From NCBI RefSeq assembly GCF_900112205.1, contig NZ_FOKW01000002.1:434001-498000 (forward strand): 64,000 nucleotides of DNA. Direction: 5' to 3'. The notes beneath the pieces are model-generated. The model was not told the DNA's origin and did no database searches. It saw only the letters and a list, made by a program, of their open reading frames with translations. Below, one piece after another: positions 41,656-50,471 of the stretch; positions within the stretch are counted from its first letter, which is position 1; the number at the start of each line of letters is the position of its first letter. Made by a program: the position numbers and the translations under genes. This DNA comes from Natronobacterium haloterrestre. GTDB taxonomy: Archaea > Halobacteriota > Halobacteria > Halobacteriales > Natrialbaceae.

Positions 41656-42588
41656 ATGGCGGCGATTGAGATCGACGGGCTGACCAAGCGGTTCGGCGAC
41701 GTACTCGCCGTCGACGACCTCGACCTCGTCGTCGAGGAGGGGGAGATCTTCGGCTTTCTCGGCCCGAACGGCGCGGGCAAGTCGACGACGATCGACGTCC
41801 TGCTCGATTTCATCCGGCCGACCGACGGGACCGTGACCGTGCTGGGCCACGACGCCCAGCGGGAGGGCGAGGCCGTCCGCCGTCGGACCGGCGTCCTCCC
41901 GGACGCGTTCCACGTCTACGACCGGCTCACCGGCCGGCAACACCTCGAGTTCGCCATCGAGATGAAAGGCGCCGACGACGATCCGACGGCGCTGCTCGAG
42001 CGGGTCCGGATCGCCGACGCCGCCGACCGCAAGGCCGGCGGCTACTCGAAGGGGATGACCCAGCGGCTCGTCCTCGCGATGGCGCTGGTCGGCGAACCGG
42101 ACCTGCTGATCCTCGACGAACCCTCCACGGGCCTGGATCCGAACGGGGCCCGCGAGATGCGCGAGATCATCCGCGAGGAGAACGCCCGCGGCACGACCGT
42201 CTTCTTCTCGAGCCACGTCATGGAACAGGTCGAGGCCGTCTGCGACCGCGTCGCCATCATCGACGACGGCCGGCTCGTCGCCGTCGATACGATCGACGGG
42301 CTTCGGGACGCCTCCGAGACGGGCGAGACGCTGTACGTCTACACTCGGTCGCTCGACGAGGGGGTCGTCGAGGAGGTTGCCGGGCTCGAGGGCGTCGGAA
42401 CGGCCTCGATCGACGAGGATCGACTCCGGGTGACCGTCGACGGGGTCTCCAAGTTCGCCGTTCTCCATGCGATCGACGCCGACGTGGTCCCGGTACAGGA
42501 CTTCTCGGTGGTCGAGTCCTCGCTCGAGGACCTGTTCGTCCGATACACGAACGAGCCCCGGGAACGGGAGCAGGAGGTGGAGGCATGA
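41656..42588 (+). CDS. ABC-2 type transporter ATP-binding protein
   Basis: This 310-residue ABC ATPase has Walker A GPNGAGKST, signature YSKGMTQRL (a G/S variant of LSGGQ), Walker B LLILDEPSTGLDP and H-switch SSHVMEQ. The C-terminal 80 residues form the accessory domain of the CcmA/NatA type. With the permease that overlaps its stop (ATGA, 42585-42588) it makes an exporter of unknown substrate. Good GGAGGGG Shine-Dalgarno about 8 bases ahead of the ATG. Confidence 0.93.
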   Translation: MAAIEIDGLTKRFGDVLAVDDLDLVVEEGEIFGFLGPNGAGKSTTIDVLLDFIRPTDGTVTVLGHDAQREGEAVRRRTGVLPDAFHVYDRLTGRQHLEFAIEMKGADDDPTALLERVRIADAADRKAGGYSKGMTQRLVLAMALVGEPDLLILDEPSTGLDPNGAREMREIIREENARGTTVFFSSHVMEQVEAVCDRVAIIDDGRLVAVDTIDGLRDASETGETLYVYTRSLDEGVVEEVAGLEGVGTASIDEDRLRVTVDGVSKFAVLHAIDADVVPVQDFSVVESSLEDLFVRYTNEPREREQEVEA

Positions 42589-43457
42589 CCTGGTCGACCA
42601 TCGCGAAGAAGGATTTCCGGGACGCCGTCCAGTCGCGGGCACTGTGGGCGCTGGTCACAGTGTTCGTGCTGGCCTCGGTGCTCTCGACGTACGCCTACGT
42701 CGAGGCCCCCGAACTGCTCGGTTCCCCGGAGGGGGCGACCCTCGGCGGACTGATCTTCTTCACGATCGGACTCGTCGGACTGTTCGTCCCGCTGGCGGCG
42801 ATCGTCGTGTGCTACAAATCGCTCGCCGGCGAGCGGGAACTCGGTAGCATCAAGCTCCTGCTATCGCTGCCGACGACGCGCCTGGACGTCTTCGTCGGGA
42901 AAGTCGTCGGCCGTGCGGCAGTCCTCGCGTTCGGGCTGGCGATCGGGCTCGTGGTCGGACTCGGCGTCGGAGCGGCCCTGCTCGGCGAGGTCGACGTCCC
43001 GGCGCTGTCGACGTTCGTGGTCGCGACGCTGGCGTTCGCCGCGATCTACGCGAGCATCGTGGTCGGTATCTCGGGGACGACGGGGTCGACGTCCCGGGCG
43101 ACGACGTACGCGCTCGGTTTCTTCGTCGTCTTCGAGTTACTGTGGGACGCCATTCCGATGGGGATCCTCTACGTTCTCGAGGGGTTCTCGATCCCGGAGA
43201 CGATTCCCGACTGGCTCTTCCCGCTCATGCAGGTGTCGCCGTCGTCGGCGTACTTCACGACGGTCGTCGCCCTCCTGCCGGATCTGGCCGACGCCGCGAA
43301 CGCGGACCCCGGGGGTGCCGGCGTCGGCGTCGAGGCGGACCCCGCGGCGGCCGAGCCGCTCTACGCGTCGCCCGAAATCGGCATCGTCGTCCTCGCGCTC
43401 TGGCTGGTGGTCCCGTTTCTCGTCGGCTACTACCGCTTCGGGGACGCCGACCTCTGA
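42585..43457 (+). CDS. ABC-2 type transporter permease
   Basis: This 290-residue membrane protein has six transmembrane segments and a YKSLAGERELGSIKLLLSLPTTR cytosolic motif after helix 2, as in ABC-2 permeases. It overlaps the ATPase gene by 4 bases. The large loop between helices 5 and 6 is acidic and Gly/Ala-rich (NADPGGAGVGVEADPAAAEP). Its TGA stop overlaps the first base of repeat copy C. Confidence 0.92.
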   Translation: MTWSTIAKKDFRDAVQSRALWALVTVFVLASVLSTYAYVEAPELLGSPEGATLGGLIFFTIGLVGLFVPLAAIVVCYKSLAGERELGSIKLLLSLPTTRLDVFVGKVVGRAAVLAFGLAIGLVVGLGVGAALLGEVDVPALSTFVVATLAFAAIYASIVVGISGTTGSTSRATTYALGFFVVFELLWDAIPMGILYVLEGFSIPETIPDWLFPLMQVSPSSAYFTTVVALLPDLADAANADPGGAGVGVEADPAAAEPLYASPEIGIVVLALWLVVPFLVGYYRFGDADL

Positions 43458-43537
43458 TACGGACTGCTGTAAGTCAGTACCGGCGTAACCGCGACCGTCC
43501 TGCGGTTGCACCGGTAAACAGTTACAGCAATCCGTAT
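43457..43537. repeat. Dispersed hairpin repeat, copy C (81 bp)
   Basis: It has the same length and end sequences as copy A (ATACGG ... ACAGCAATCCGTAT). The inner arms CCGGCGTAACCGC and GCGGTTGCACCGG pair with one mismatch and one G-U. It lies between the convergent genes ending at 43457 and 43557, and TGATACGG again provides the upstream stop codon. Confidence 0.85.
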
Positions 43538-43556
43538 GAGCCGCGTCAGGTCGACG

Positions 43557-44423
43557 TCACGCGTACTTCGACCACGCCTCCCGCATCGGCACCCACTCGT
43601 CCTCGGGCTCGACGCGGCCGGCCAGCACGGCATTGAGGACGGCCCCCAGCAGGAGACAGAGGCCACCCAGGTAGACCCAGGTCAGGATCAGCAGGACGGC
43701 CCCGGCGATCCCGAACAGGGCGACGGTCTCGGAGGCTGTGACGTAGAGCCGGAACCCGAGCGCGAGCGCGGTCCACGAACCCGCGGCGAAGACCGTCCCC
43801 GGCAGTACCTCCCCGACCGAGACGTCCGGCACGGGAAAGAGGTAGTACATCGGGAGGAAAAGCGCAACGAGCAGTCCGAACAGGGTAACGCTGGTGAGGG
43901 CCGTCGCCGCGAACCCGCCGACGATCACGGAGACGCTTACGCCGAGGACGCCCACGAGCGTGACCCCGACGGCGACCGTCGCCGCGAGGAGGACGGCGTT
44001 CAGCGCCGTTACGAGCGTCACCCTCGCCGCGTTGTCCACGTAGGATGCCTTTTTCCGCGAGCCGTAGACGTCGGTGAAGGCGCTGTTGACCGCCTGGAAC
44101 AGCCGCGCGGCGCTCCAGACCAGGACCACGAACGCGAGCAGCCCCGCCCGTAACCGGGCGACGTCGGCTCCCGCCACCTCGCCGACCTCGCCGTCGGTCA
44201 CCGCACCCTCGAGCCCCGTCGCCCTCTCGAGCAGGTCGACCAGCGGCTCGAGGGCGTCGACGAGGCTGACCCCAACGAGTACCAGGATGACAAGCGGGAC
44301 GAGGGTGTTGAACGCGTGGTAGGCGAGGCCGGCGGATTTGACGCTGATCCCCCGCTCGCGGGCGACGGCGGTGACGTCACGCAGGAGGGTCCGGAGACGC
44401 GGGCTCGAGTCCGGCGCGGACAT
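43557..44423 (-). CDS. YihY/BrkB-family membrane protein
   Basis: This 288-residue integral membrane protein with six helices starts MSAPDSSPRLRTLLRDVTAVARERGISVKSAGLAYHAF; the signature SAGLAYHAFNTLVPLVIL and later RLFQAVNSAFTDVYG match the YihY/BrkB family (formerly annotated ribonuclease BN). Its function is unsettled; related proteins are suspected transporters. It converges with the ABC permease. Confidence 0.9.
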   Translation of the reverse strand: MSAPDSSPRLRTLLRDVTAVARERGISVKSAGLAYHAFNTLVPLVILVLVGVSLVDALEPLVDLLERATGLEGAVTDGEVGEVAGADVARLRAGLLAFVVLVWSAARLFQAVNSAFTDVYGSRKKASYVDNAARVTLVTALNAVLLAATVAVGVTLVGVLGVSVSVIVGGFAATALTSVTLFGLLVALFLPMYYLFPVPDVSVGEVLPGTVFAAGSWTALALGFRLYVTASETVALFGIAGAVLLILTWVYLGGLCLLLGAVLNAVLAGRVEPEDEWVPMREAWSKYA

Positions 44424-44502
44424 CGCGTATGACGTCCTCGACAACGCGAAGGAAGTAGCTTTGGCCGGCAGCGGCGGTCCGACTCGGCGCGAAAAGGAGG
44501 TC

Positions 44503-44709
44503 CTACTCCTCGTGAACGATCGACTGGACGTGGCCGACGACGCCGTTTTTCAGTTCGACCTCGGGCCCCTCGGGCGTGTCCTCGTAGACCGTCCCGACCT
44601 CGCCGACGACGGGTTCGCGGTCCTCGGACTCGACGTCCTGGTCGCCCTGGACGACCTCGACGGTGATCCCCTGGCGTAGCTCCTCGGCGGTCGGTCGTTC
44701 GTTGGACAT
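44503..44709 (-). CDS. YwbE-family (DUF2196) protein
   Basis: This 68-residue protein reads ELRQGITVEVVQGDQ... GTVYEDTPEGPEVELKNGVVGHVQSI, a small beta-barrel of the YwbE/DUF2196 family with unknown function, probably RNA- or nucleotide-binding by its SH3-like fold. It is on the same strand as msrB, 66 bp downstream, and may be cotranscribed. Confidence 0.83.
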   Translation of the reverse strand: MSNERPTAEELRQGITVEVVQGDQDVESEDREPVVGEVGTVYEDTPEGPEVELKNGVVGHVQSIVHEE

Positions 44710-44775
44710 GTCCGGCGGTCCGCCGGTAGCGTCGAAAAGCGTGGTGCCTGCAGTCGCGTCCCGGCTCCGGCGGGC

Positions 44776-45207
44776 CTACTCGTCTTCGAACTCGAGGGCG
44801 ACCGAGTTGATGCAGTAGCGCTTGCCCGTCGGTTCGGGGCCGTCCTCGAAGACGTGGCCGAGGTGGCCGCCGCACTCGGCACAGAGGACCTCGGTCCGGC
44901 GCATGCCGTGGCTGGTGTCGAGGCGGGTCTCGATGCGGTCGTCGTCGGCGTCGTAGAAACTGGGCCACCCACAGCCGGAGTCGAACTTCGTCTCCGAGTC
45001 GAACAGTTCCGCGCCACAGCCGGCGCAGGCGTAGCTCCCGTCGTCCTTGTGATCGACGTACTCGCCGCTGAAGGGCTGTTCGGTGCCGGCCTCCCGGAGA
45101 ACGCGGTACTCCTCCTCGCTGAGTTCCTCGCGCCACTCGGCGTCGCTTTCGGGGAGGTCGTCGTCCCGGCCGCCGGTGCGGCCGGTCTCGGACGTGTCTC
45201 GATCCAT
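44776..45207 (-). CDS. msrB: Peptide-methionine (R)-S-oxide reductase MsrB
   Basis: This 143-residue protein has zinc ligands CAGCG and [12 protein letters not shown], the segment [12 protein letters not shown] and the catalytic Cys in [11 protein letters not shown]. It repairs methionine-R-sulfoxide in proteins. The ATG at 45207 (MDRDTSETG) is likelier than 45228. The zinc-binding and catalytic Cys are all present, so it should be active. Confidence 0.95.
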   Translation of the reverse strand: MDRDTSETGRTGGRDDDLPESDAEWREELSEEEYRVLREAGTEQPFSGEYVDHKDDGSYACAGCGAELFDSETKFDSGCGWPSFYDADDDRIETRLDTSHGMRRTEVLCAECGGHLGHVFEDGPEPTGKRYCINSVALEFEDE

Positions 45208-45357
45208 GATACCGGCTACGGGCGACACGCTAAAGAGTCTGTCCGCGCTCGAGTCGACGGAGGATCGATCTGGAGGGCGGTTACTGTCGCTCGAAAACGA
45301 AGCATCCGAACCTCGGCGGCGCGGCGCTCGTCCGCGATCGGCGGTCGGACCGACGCC

Positions 45358-45525
45358 TCAGCGTCCCGTGATGACGTCGGTACTCTCGCACTTGGGACAC
45401 TGGGTCATCCGTCCCAGTTTCGGGACCTCGAGGCGGAGCCACTCGTCGTCCCCGCTGGGCGCCTCGAACCCGCAGTTGCGACAGCGCGATCGCGTCCGCT
45501 TGACGTGAGCTGGTTCGTTGGCCAT
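45358..45525 (-). CDS. Small zinc-finger protein
   Basis: This 55-residue protein (ATG 45525) has two Cys pairs, CRNCG and CPKC, in a zinc ribbon-like fold (FEAPSGDDEWLRLEVPKLGRMTQCP). It starts 21-32 bases after a TATA element at 45546-45557, so leaderless. Family unknown; many haloarchaea have similar 50-60 residue zinc proteins, some of which affect biofilm or bacterioruberin, but no link is shown here. Confidence 0.8.
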   Translation of the reverse strand: MANEPAHVKRTRSRCRNCGFEAPSGDDEWLRLEVPKLGRMTQCPKCESTDVITGR

Positions 45526-45545
45526 ACGTGACGTTATGCCATTGA

Positions 45546-45557
45546 CTATCATATAGG
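45546..45557 (-). promoter_or_regulatory. TATA box of the small zinc-finger gene
   Basis: Minus-strand CCTATATGATAG is centred about 26 bases before the ATG at 45525. It resembles the LarA-like promoter core (TATATATGATAGGG at 6955-6968). Confidence 0.6.
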
Positions 45558-45643
45558 TTGGTCCCGGTTCCCGTCTCCCGGGGAGCGGGTACGGGCGGCC
45601 GCGAGTCGCGGCCGTCCGACAACGACGAGCGTGTGACAGGGTC

Positions 45644-46276
45644 TTATCGTCGGCCGGACGAGGACGGCTCGAGTTGCCGATCGACCGATCCGTCGCCGTC
45701 CGGCGGTCGCTCGGAGATCGATCCGTCGGTCTCGGCCGCCGCGTTCGTCGCCGCATCGTCGTACCGTAGCACCGAGTCGTCCGGATCCGCGTCCGTCTCG
45801 CCGGTGGCCTCGAGCGCCTCGAGACGATCGAATACGTCGATCGTTCGCCGGCCGTCCGTACAGGGGGCGACGTGGATCAGATCGCCGTCCACGAACTCGG
45901 CGAGCGCGATCGTCGGCAGTCGCCAGACTTCCCGGGACTCTCCGGTGATCGTCGATTCGACGGTTCGAGGCCGGAAGAACGGCTTTAGCCGCCGATCGGT
46001 CCGGTTTGCCCACTCCTCGAACGCATCGAGCCGTCGATCGATACGCTCGAGTTGCGGGATGCGGACGCCATCGGTTCCGGGGCCGGCACTGGTCTCGGGA
46101 CCGCGCTCGATCTCTTTCCCCCAGACGCGAACGGCCGTCTCGATCTCACGGTCGGAATCCCGTTCGATCGCGTCGACGCGCTCGATCGCACGTTCCTGCG
46201 TGGGACCGGTCGAAACCGGCGCGAACGAACGGATCCACAACTCGACGGTCGTCGGACCGGATCTGGGTGGTGCCAC
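45644..46276 (-). CDS. Conserved hypothetical protein
   Basis: This 210-residue protein starts at a GTG (MAPPRSGPTTVELWIRSF). It reads STGPTQERAIERVDAIERDSDREI, VRIPQLERIDRRLDAFEEWANRTDRRLKPFF, TGESREVWRLPTIALAEFVDGDLIHVAPCTDGRRTIDVFDRLEAL and an acidic disordered tail of about 45 residues. It has the look of the conserved HVO_-type hypothetical proteins, with an alpha/beta core; no domain name can be given. An AT-rich AATACTTTTG (about 46310-46320) is 35-45 bases upstream. Confidence 0.75.
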   Translation of the reverse strand: MAPPRSGPTTVELWIRSFAPVSTGPTQERAIERVDAIERDSDREIETAVRVWGKEIERGPETSAGPGTDGVRIPQLERIDRRLDAFEEWANRTDRRLKPFFRPRTVESTITGESREVWRLPTIALAEFVDGDLIHVAPCTDGRRTIDVFDRLEALEATGETDADPDDSVLRYDDAATNAAAETDGSISERPPDGDGSVDRQLEPSSSGRR

Positions 46277-46510
46277 GGCTGATCTCCGTGGAGGGAGTCA
46301 ACGACCCCGCACAAAAGTATTGTCCAGCGTATCAGTCCACGGAGGTGAAACGTGTCCCTGTGCCCGCTTGCGGTTCCGCCGTTCCGGTGGCGGGAGGAAT
46401 CCGGTAAGGAATGCCGATACCGCCGGCCGAACCCGCGAGGCTCCCGGCGCGGGTGACGGGCCGGGATCGAGACGCACACATTGACGGTCCCCCGTCGCCA
46501 ACGACGATCA

Positions 46511-47743
46511 ATGACAGTTGCGCGTACCGTCGAACTCGAGGGACACATCATCGACTCGGGAACGATGGGGACCAGTTTCGGGATCGTAATGGACATGGGC
46601 GGCGAGTTCGAGGTCGAGGAGTTCGAGGTCGGCCGCCGCAAACACGACGAGAGCTACTGCCGGATGCGGGTGATGGCCGAGAACGAGGCCGACCTGAAGG
46701 CGATCCTCCACGAACTCAATCAGAACGGCGCGACCGTCGCGGACCCGCGGGACGCGACGCTCGAGGCCGCGCCGGCCGACGGGGTCGTCCCGCCGGGATT
46801 CTACTCGACGACGAACCACCCGACCTACGTCCGGGTCGACGGCGAGTGGCTCGCGGTCGAGGACCCGGAGATGGACTGTGCACTGGTCGTCGAGGGACCG
46901 GCCGACGACCCCCGCGTCCGGACCGTCGTCCTCAACGCCGTCGAGGAGGGCGACCTCGTCGTCACCGGTGACACCGGGATCAGGGTCGAACCGCCAGAGC
47001 GCCCCCGCGACGGCGGCGGCTCGTTCGGGTTCATGCAGGGCGGCATCTCGAGCGAGCGTCCCTCCGAGTCGCTCATCGAGGAGATCGCCGACGAGATGCG
47101 CTCGGTCCGCGAGGACGGCGGCAACGTGCTCGCGGTCTGTGGCCCGGCGATCGTTCACTCGGGCGGCCGTGATGCGCTCGCGGAACTGGTCCGGGAAGGG
47201 TACGTCGACGGCATCAGCGCGGGGAACGGCTTCGCCGTCCACGACCTGGAGCGGGACCTCTACGGCACCTCGCTGGGTGTCGACACCGAGAGCCTGGAAC
47301 ACCCCCGCGAGGGACACAAACACCACATCTACACGATCAGCGAGATCGTCCGCGCCGGCGGCATCGAGGAGGCCGTCGCGGAGGGGATCGTCGACGAGGG
47401 CGTGATGTACGAGTGTGTCGACAACGACGTCCCGTTCGTGCTGGCGGGGTCGATCCGCGACGACGGCCCGCTGCCCGACACGATCACCGACGCGATCGAG
47501 GCCCAGAACGCGATCCGCGAGCAGGCCCACGAGGCCGACCTCGTGTTGATGCTCTCGACGCTGTTGCACTCCGTGGCGGTCGGGAACTGCCTCCCGTCGA
47601 CGACCAAGACCGTCTGCGTCGACATCAACCCCGCGACCGTCACCCAGTTGATCGACCGGGGCAGCGCACAGGCGATCGGAATGGTCACCGACATCGGCGC
47701 GTTCATCCCGATGCTGCGCGACGAACTGCTCGAGTCCGAATAG
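46511..47743 (+). CDS. Archaeal ornithine cyclodeaminase (TIGR00300/LOR-SDH family)
   Basis: This 410-residue protein has an N-terminal LOR/SDH-like domain (VELEGHIIDSGTMGTSFGIVMDMGGEFEVEEFEVG in outline) and a C-terminal NAD-binding Rossmann domain: VCGPAIVHSGGRDALAELVREGYVDG, SAGNGFAVHDLERDLYGTSLG, EGHKHHIYTISEIVRAGG and VCVDINPATVTQL. Family members convert L-ornithine to proline and ammonia with NAD. The ATG at 46511 is preferred over the upstream frame. It diverges from the hypothetical gene at 46276 and converges with the SDR at 47789. Confidence 0.85.
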   Translation: MTVARTVELEGHIIDSGTMGTSFGIVMDMGGEFEVEEFEVGRRKHDESYCRMRVMAENEADLKAILHELNQNGATVADPRDATLEAAPADGVVPPGFYSTTNHPTYVRVDGEWLAVEDPEMDCALVVEGPADDPRVRTVVLNAVEEGDLVVTGDTGIRVEPPERPRDGGGSFGFMQGGISSERPSESLIEEIADEMRSVREDGGNVLAVCGPAIVHSGGRDALAELVREGYVDGISAGNGFAVHDLERDLYGTSLGVDTESLEHPREGHKHHIYTISEIVRAGGIEEAVAEGIVDEGVMYECVDNDVPFVLAGSIRDDGPLPDTITDAIEAQNAIREQAHEADLVLMLSTLLHSVAVGNCLPSTTKTVCVDINPATVTQLIDRGSAQAIGMVTDIGAFIPMLRDELLESE

Positions 47744-47788
47744 TCGGAGAAACGATCGACCTGACGGGGGCTCGAGCCCCCTGGGCGG

Positions 47789-48547
47789 TCACTGGACGGA
47801 GAAGCCGCCGTCGACGACCAGTGATTCGCCGGTGACGAACGAGGCGTCGTCGGAACACAGCCACGCGACCGCGCCGGCGATCTCCTCGGGCTGGCCCAGC
47901 CGGTCCATCGGCGTCGCGGCGATCGTTTGCTCCATGCTCTCCGGGTTTTCCTCCTGTGAACGCTCGACCATCGGCGTCTCGATGACGCCCGGACACACCG
48001 CGTTCACCCGGAGGTCCTCGGCGCCGAACTCGATCGCTGCCGTCTTCGTCAGCCCGACGACCCCGTGCTTGCTCGCGACGTACGGAGTGAGGTTCGGGAA
48101 CCCGAGGATGCCGGCGATCGACGCCGTGTTGACGATCGCGCCGCCCCCGTCCTCGAGCATCGCCGGGATCTCCTCACGGAGCCCGTGAAAGACGCCGGAG
48201 AGGTTGATCTCTATCACACGATTCCAGTTCGACAGCGACTGTTCGCTCGAGGGGGCGCTTTCGCCTTCGATGCCGGCGTTGTTGAACGCGAAGTCGAGGC
48301 CGCCGTAGCTGTCGACGGCCGTCTCGACCGCGGCGGCGACCTCGTCGCCGTCCGTCACGTCGCACTCGACGAACGTCGCCTCGCCGCCGTCGGCTTCGAT
48401 ACGGGAGACGGTCTCTTCGCCTCCCTCCACGTCGACGTCGGCGACGACGACGCTCGTTCCCTCGGTTGCGAATCGTGCTGCCGTTGCCCGTCCGATACCG
48501 GAGCCGCCGCCGGTGACGATGGCGACTCCGTCGTTGAGTCCGTTCAT
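47789..48547 (-). CDS. Short-chain dehydrogenase/reductase
   Basis: This 252-residue classical SDR has TGGGSGIGRATAARFA (cofactor loop), NNAGIEGE, NTASIAGILGF, the intact catalytic YVASK and C-terminal VTGESLVVDGGFSVQ. The Asp after strand 2 (VVADVDVEGG) suggests NAD preference. Substrate unknown. ATG 48547 (MNGLNDGVAIVTGG) is the natural start. It is divergent from the Bat-like regulator. Confidence 0.92.
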   Translation of the reverse strand: MNGLNDGVAIVTGGGSGIGRATAARFATEGTSVVVADVDVEGGEETVSRIEADGGEATFVECDVTDGDEVAAAVETAVDSYGGLDFAFNNAGIEGESAPSSEQSLSNWNRVIEINLSGVFHGLREEIPAMLEDGGGAIVNTASIAGILGFPNLTPYVASKHGVVGLTKTAAIEFGAEDLRVNAVCPGVIETPMVERSQEENPESMEQTIAATPMDRLGQPEEIAGAVAWLCSDDASFVTGESLVVDGGFSVQ

Positions 48548-48770
48548 GCTGGTAATCCTAATCCTCCGCGAGCGGTCCGCTCGCGAGTGACCTCCCGACG
48601 CGAGCGATGCGATACGGGCGGCCGTCTCGGAACACGGGTCGTGACACCAAGAAACACGCATCGATTCTCAGCAACAGAGGACGGCAGCGCCCGTCGGTCG
48701 GCGGCGGACGGCGGATAGTTGGCACCCGGACGTCCCTACCTGTTATTGTCGTCTACGTTCTACGGGTCGA

Positions 48771-50408
48771 ATGATGGGAACCCGGGACGACCTCGCCGAA
48801 GCTACGCTCGAGACGCTCCCGCTCACGGTGGCCGTCCTCGACTCGACGGGCCGAATCCTGTTGACGAACCAGTCGTGGCGGGAGTTCAACCCCGACGACG
48901 ACAACCACGTCGGCGTCAATTACGTCGCGACCGCCGAGATGGGCGACGAGGAGGGGGACGACGAACACGCCCGCCGGGCAGTCGAGGGGCTCGAAGCGGT
49001 TCTGGAGGGCGAACGGGAGACGTTCTCCATGGAGTACCCCTGCCACACGCCCGAGGAGAAACAGTGGTTCCTGATGCGAGCCAGCCGGTTCACCGTCGAC
49101 GGCGACGTGCGGGTCTCGGTCGTCCACCTCGACATCACCGACCGAAAACTCGCGGAACTCGACGCCGAGGCGGCCCTCGAGCGCCTGCGCGAGCAACAGC
49201 GCAACCTCGAGCACGTCCTCGAGCGAATCGACGGCCTCGTCCGCGACGTCACCGACGCCGCCGTGGGCGCGGAGAGTCGCAGTGAGATCGAACACGGCGT
49301 CTGTCGGGAACTCGCGGACACCGATCCGTACGTGCTCGCCTGGATCGGCCGCGTCGACGTCACCACCAGGCGCGTCTCGCCCCGCGAGTGGGCCGGCCAC
49401 AGGGAGGTGCCACTGGAGAACGACGAACTCGTCCTCTCCTCCGACGAGAGCCATCCCGCGGTGCAGGCGCTCAGGGAGGGCGAACCGCGGGCCATCCAGG
49501 ACGTCGCCGAGTTCGATCACGCCGATCACTGGTGGCCGACCGGCGCGGGCGATCTGTTCCGATCGGTCGCCGCGATCCCGCTCGAGTACGGCGACGTCAC
49601 CTACGGCGTGCTCGTAGTGTTCGCCGAGGACGCCGACGCCTTCGACGAGCGGGAACTGCTCGTCCTCGAGTCGCTTGCCGGGACCGTCTCGACGGCGATG
49701 AACGCGATCGAGGCCCGGCGGATGCTCACTACCGAGACGATCGTCGAACTCGAGGCGACAATCGAGGATCCGTCGCTGTTCGTGACGGCGCTTGCGACCG
49801 AACTCGGGGCGTCGGTGACCTACCGCGGACTGACCTACGACAAGGAGGGAACCGCGCTCGCGGTCTTCTACGTCGACTGTACCGGAGGGGTCGAAGCGGT
49901 CGCTGCCGACCTGGACGGGATCGAGGACGCGACGATCCTCTCGGAGTACGAGGACGGCACCCTGCTGGAACTGGCGCTGTCCGACGGTGTCGTCACCGCG
50001 CTCGCCGATCACGGGGGCGTGATCCAGCGGTTCGATGCCGCACCCGACGACAGGGTCGCCGACCTGGCGCTGCAACTGCCCAACGGCCAGTCGGCCCGGT
50101 CGGTCTACGACCTCCTCGAAGAGCGGTACGAGCGGACGGAACTGATCAGCTACCGTGAATCGGATCGCCCGACGCGGACGCTACGGGACGTCGCGGCCGA
50201 ACTCGACTCGAAACTCACCGATCGCCAGGAGATGGCCCTCAGAAAGGCCTTCTACGCCGACTATTTCGAGTGGCCACGGGGGGTCTCGGGCGAAGAACTG
50301 GCGGAATCCATGGGTGTTTCCCGGTCGACGTATCACCAGCACCTCCGCGCCGCACAGCGAAAATTGCTCGAGGAACTGTTCGCCGTGGACCCCACTAGTG
50401 AGGGCTAG
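48771..50408 (+). CDS. Bat-like regulator (PAS-GAF-BAT-HTH-10) upstream of crtB
   Basis: This 545-residue protein has a PAS domain (about 10-125, ending LDITDRKLAELDAEAAL), a coiled-coil link, a GAF domain (about 155-310), a Bat-specific beta domain and an HTH-10 motif with LTDRQEMALRKAFYADYFEWPRGVSGEELAESMGV. The architecture matches the Halobacterium bacterio-opsin activator Bat, with PAS and GAF modules proposed to sense redox and light. It lies 63 bp ahead of crtB, and its last codons contain a Bat-type upstream activator sequence, so crtB is a probable target. An alternative is a paralogue with another regulon. Confidence 0.88.
   Translation: MMGTRDDLAEATLETLPLTVAVLDSTGRILLTNQSWREFNPDDDNHVGVNYVATAEMGDEEGDDEHARRAVEGLEAVLEGERETFSMEYPCHTPEEKQWFLMRASRFTVDGDVRVSVVHLDITDRKLAELDAEAALERLREQQRNLEHVLERIDGLVRDVTDAAVGAESRSEIEHGVCRELADTDPYVLAWIGRVDVTTRRVSPREWAGHREVPLENDELVLSSDESHPAVQALREGEPRAIQDVAEFDHADHWWPTGAGDLFRSVAAIPLEYGDVTYGVLVVFAEDADAFDERELLVLESLAGTVSTAMNAIEARRMLTTETIVELEATIEDPSLFVTALATELGASVTYRGLTYDKEGTALAVFYVDCTGGVEAVAADLDGIEDATILSEYEDGTLLELALSDGVVTALADHGGVIQRFDAAPDDRVADLALQLPNGQSARSVYDLLEERYERTELISYRESDRPTRTLRDVAAELDSKLTDRQEMALRKAFYADYFEWPRGVSGEELAESMGVSRSTYHQHLRAAQRKLLEELFAVDPTSEG
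50389..50404 (+). promoter_or_regulatory. Bat-type upstream activator sequence of crtB
   Basis: ACCCCACTAGTGAGGG matches the Halobacterium bop/crtB1 upstream activator consensus as I recall it (ACcnnactagTTnGG), with one mismatch (the second T of TT is G). It lies inside the final codons of the Bat-like gene (GAC CCC ACT AGT GAG) and ends 7 bases before the TATA box, the same spacing as in bop. Confidence 0.55.
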
Positions 50409-50410
50409 GT

Positions 50411-50419
50411 ATTTTATAC
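50411..50419 (+). promoter_or_regulatory. TATA box of crtB
   Basis: ATTTTATAC lies 3-11 bases after the Bat-like gene stop and about 57 bases before the crtB ATG, so crtB has its own promoter with a leader of about 25-30 bases. Confidence 0.7.
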
Positions 50420-50471
50420 GTTCCTGTCGTACAGAAAACACCACGCAGTCACCGGACGCTACCAATCATAA

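Noticed and set aside
41604-41669. 21-codon ORF in the ABC operon leader
   Set aside because: It is too short to support as a gene and overlaps the ATPase start out of frame. It is mentioned only as a leader feature.
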